A stretch of DNA of 5,602 nucleotides from contig CAMMNR010000124.1 of NCBI GenBank assembly GCA_946498265.1, positions 1-5,602 on the forward strand, written 5' to 3'. Shown here one piece after another: positions 5,534-5,602 of the stretch. The stretch is from an uncultured Clostridium sp. GTDB taxonomy: Bacteria; Bacillota; Clostridia; TANB77; CAG-508. Each line of letters opens with the position of its first letter. The first letter of the stretch is position 1. The notes under the pieces were generated by a model. That model was not told where the DNA came from. It saw nothing but the letters and a program-made list of their open reading frames with translations, and ran no database searches. A program made the position numbers and the translations under genes.

Positions 5534-5602
5534 GGGGACGTTCCTTTAATCCCTAAAATTCGTGATAATGGGGACGGACCTTGGATAGGGAATTTGGAGA
5601 CG
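5534..5602. repeat. REP-like GC-rich repeat element, truncated by window end
   Basis: Right after gerW the base composition changes sharply. GGGGACG occurs at 5534-5540 and again at 5570-5576, 36 bp apart, with a near copy GGAGACG at 5596-5602. The units GGGGACGTTCCTTTAATCCC and GGGGACGGACCTTGGATAGG are diverged versions of one pattern. AGGGGA (5533-5538) can pair with TCCCT (5550-5554) as a small stem with one bulged G. Such GGGGAC...CCC repeats are familiar from clostridial genomes, where they lie beside REP-associated Y1 (IS200-like, RAYT) transposase genes. No transposase is within the window. Classification is by resemblance only. Confidence 0.55.

Noticed and set aside
5534..5602. CRISPR-like array suggested by GGGGACG copies 36 bp apart
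   Set aside because: The repeated core is only 7 bp, the flanks diverge, and there are only two exact copies; a REP-like element fits better.

Overview
The window is an AT-rich, low-GC Gram-positive chromosome segment with purine-rich AGGAGG-type ribosome binding sites and a GerW/YtfJ sporulation gene. This points to an endospore-forming member of the Bacillota, most likely class Clostridia. The species cannot be named from the sequence alone.

Left part (1-635): the C-terminal 60% of recA, running in from the left edge. A weak hairpin then leads to a HicB-family antitoxin gene (717-1130) with no hicA beside it. Next comes a short convergent intergenic region (1131-1277) packed with inverted repeats, including a convincing bidirectional terminator. 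On the minus strand, 1278-1835 encodes an unrecognised protein of 185 residues with the glycine-turn periodicity of a beta-solenoid. It has its own SigA-like promoter and a dyad over the predicted transcription start.

Right part: a second SigA-like promoter (1989-2017) faces right and appears to drive a plus-strand run of HAD-IIB phosphatase (2108-2950), recX (2964-3410), scpA (3504-4250), a DUF2953/YtfI-like membrane protein (4362-4982) and a GerW/YtfJ sporulation protein (4936-5529). The HAD and recX genes are 13 bp apart. The DUF2953 and gerW genes overlap by 47 bp. Gaps of 93 and 111 bp flank scpA, so one transcript across all five genes is plausible but not shown.

Functionally the segment is mostly housekeeping: recombinational repair (RecA and its modulator RecX), chromosome condensation (ScpA, the kleisin of SMC) and spore maturation (DUF2953 with GerW). 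The usual partner gene scpB is absent from its common place after scpA. The genes from hicB to HAD separate recA from recX, which are neighbours in many bacteria.

At the right edge, directly after gerW, a markedly GC-richer sequence with repeated GGGGACG motifs begins. It resembles the REP-like elements linked to Y1 (RAYT) transposases in clostridia and is cut by the window end. I found no evidence of a complete new multi-gene system. The items most worth a second look are the minus-strand solenoid gene, the orphan HicB, the REP-like edge element, the missing scpB and the overprinted DUF2953/gerW junction.
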